A DNA stretch of 28,300 bases from Chara braunii (taxonomy: Eukaryota > Streptophyta > Charophyceae > Charales > Characeae): the NCBI GenBank assembly GCA_003427395.1, contig BFEA01000210.1, positions 1,429,357-1,457,656 on the forward strand, written 5' to 3'. Both the position numbers and the translations under genes were made by a program. Shown here one piece after another: positions 27,691-28,300 of this stretch (positions are counted from its first letter, which is position 1; each line of letters begins with the position of its first letter). The notes under the pieces are model-generated. The model saw only the letters and a program-made list of their open reading frames with translations, did no database searches and was not told the origin of the DNA.

Positions 27691-27898
27691 TGCAATCACG
27701 GGATCGGCCTCCCTCAATAATGATAATGAGAAGGTCGACACAACCGCTGTAGTAGGGGAACTGAAGGGCGGCAGTCACGAATCGATGGCAGAGGGCGCGG
27801 CCTCTCCACAACCGGATTTCTGGAAGTGCCGGCCGAAGCTTGAAACTCTGCTGAGAGAACGATATGTTCATAGTAAATTTTGCAACCTGGAATATTGA
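27691..27898 (+). other. GC-balanced segment with an open frame, joined to the element core
   Basis: An open + frame of 93 codons runs from 27617 in the element core to a TGA at 27896-27898. Its last 65 or so residues lie in this segment and look protein-like (EKVDTTAVVGELKGGSHESM, PDFWKCRPKLETLLRERYV). The composition contrasts with the AT-rich surroundings. It may be a captured exon fragment or part of another element. No family is recognised, and opposite-strand frames are also open. Confidence 0.35.
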
Positions 27899-27989
27899 AT
27901 GTGAATATTGAATTGCATTTACATAGTTGAAGGACTAACCTGGATAATTTTGCATTCATGCAGCTAACTTAAATATTTTTAAAAAAAAA

Positions 27990-28300
27990 TACTCACTTTT
28001 TTTGCGGGGCGTGTGTGTGTGTGCGAATGTGTGTATATGTGCGTAGGGGGGGTGCGATCCTCTTGCAACCAACCAACCATCCAACCTGTCTATCAATCAA
28101 TCAGTCATCTTAACAAAAAAAGTTAAAAGAAAAAAAGAAAAAAACATACTTTCGTGCGCAGTGTGTATGTGTGAAAGGGGGTTGGTGATCCCCTTCAACT
28201 AACCAACCAACCAATCAATTAATCAATCAATCATCTATAAAAAAAAATGTGCTTTCGCGCACAGTGTGTGTGTGTGTGTGTACGTGCGGGGGGGGGGGGG
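27990..28300. repeat. Composite minisatellite with GT, CCAA and TCAA sub-repeats
   Basis: Two units and part of a third follow one plan: ACTTTCGTGCGCAGTGTGT-like start, a TGTGTG run, a G-run, GATCC(T/C)CTT(G/C)AAC, ACCAACCAACCA, (TCAA)n, CATCT and a poly(A). Starts are near 27990 (degenerate), 28148 and 28250. The window ends in a G run (28289-28300) inside the third unit. Confidence 0.85.

Overview
This window looks like repeat-rich, gene-poor nuclear DNA from a land plant. The plant assignment rests on four stretches related to U6 small nuclear RNA whose 3' portion has the plant form (ATAAATCGAGAAATGGTCC in the best copy). A decayed Ty3/Gypsy chromovirus-type retrotransposon, many short inverted-repeat elements, long (GT), (GA), (CT) and (CA) microsatellites, and the absence of any intact gene support it. 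I cannot name the species.

Layout. Positions 1-3594 hold the interior of a dead Ty3/Gypsy retrotransposon on the + strand: a gag remnant, protease, reverse transcriptase/RNase H, integrase with a deleted core, and a degraded chromodomain. Several frameshifts and stops break it, and three catalytic aspartates are replaced. From about 3.6 to 15.9 kb the DNA is of mixed to high GC. It is filled with compound microsatellites, tandem duplications, terminal-inverted-repeat (TIR) and foldback elements (5721-6147, 8185-8324, 9466-9896, 11637-11931, 12902-13022, 13679-13883, 15858-15935) and three U6-derived copies (8.0, 10.5 and 13.5 kb). Near 16 kb the composition changes abruptly to AT-rich. The AT-rich half holds a duplicated LINE-like fragment, minus-strand coding remnants (16.8-18.0 kb), a fourth U6 fragment (17.3 kb) and several direct duplications. 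It also holds a dense cluster, from 23.8 to 27.7 kb, of one short nonautonomous family with TAGGCTACC ends. The window ends in a composite minisatellite.

No intact protein gene, tRNA, rRNA, CRISPR array or operon was found. The most interesting signal is the set of U6 retrocopies. The 8.0-kb copy has an A-rich tail where the Pol III T-run should be and an exact 15-bp target-site duplication, which indicates LINE-type reverse transcription of U6 RNA. The 13.5-kb copy is 3'-truncated and flanked by a diverged 18-bp repeat, as in a tailless retropseudogene. Identities to known families are from pattern recognition only; no search was run.
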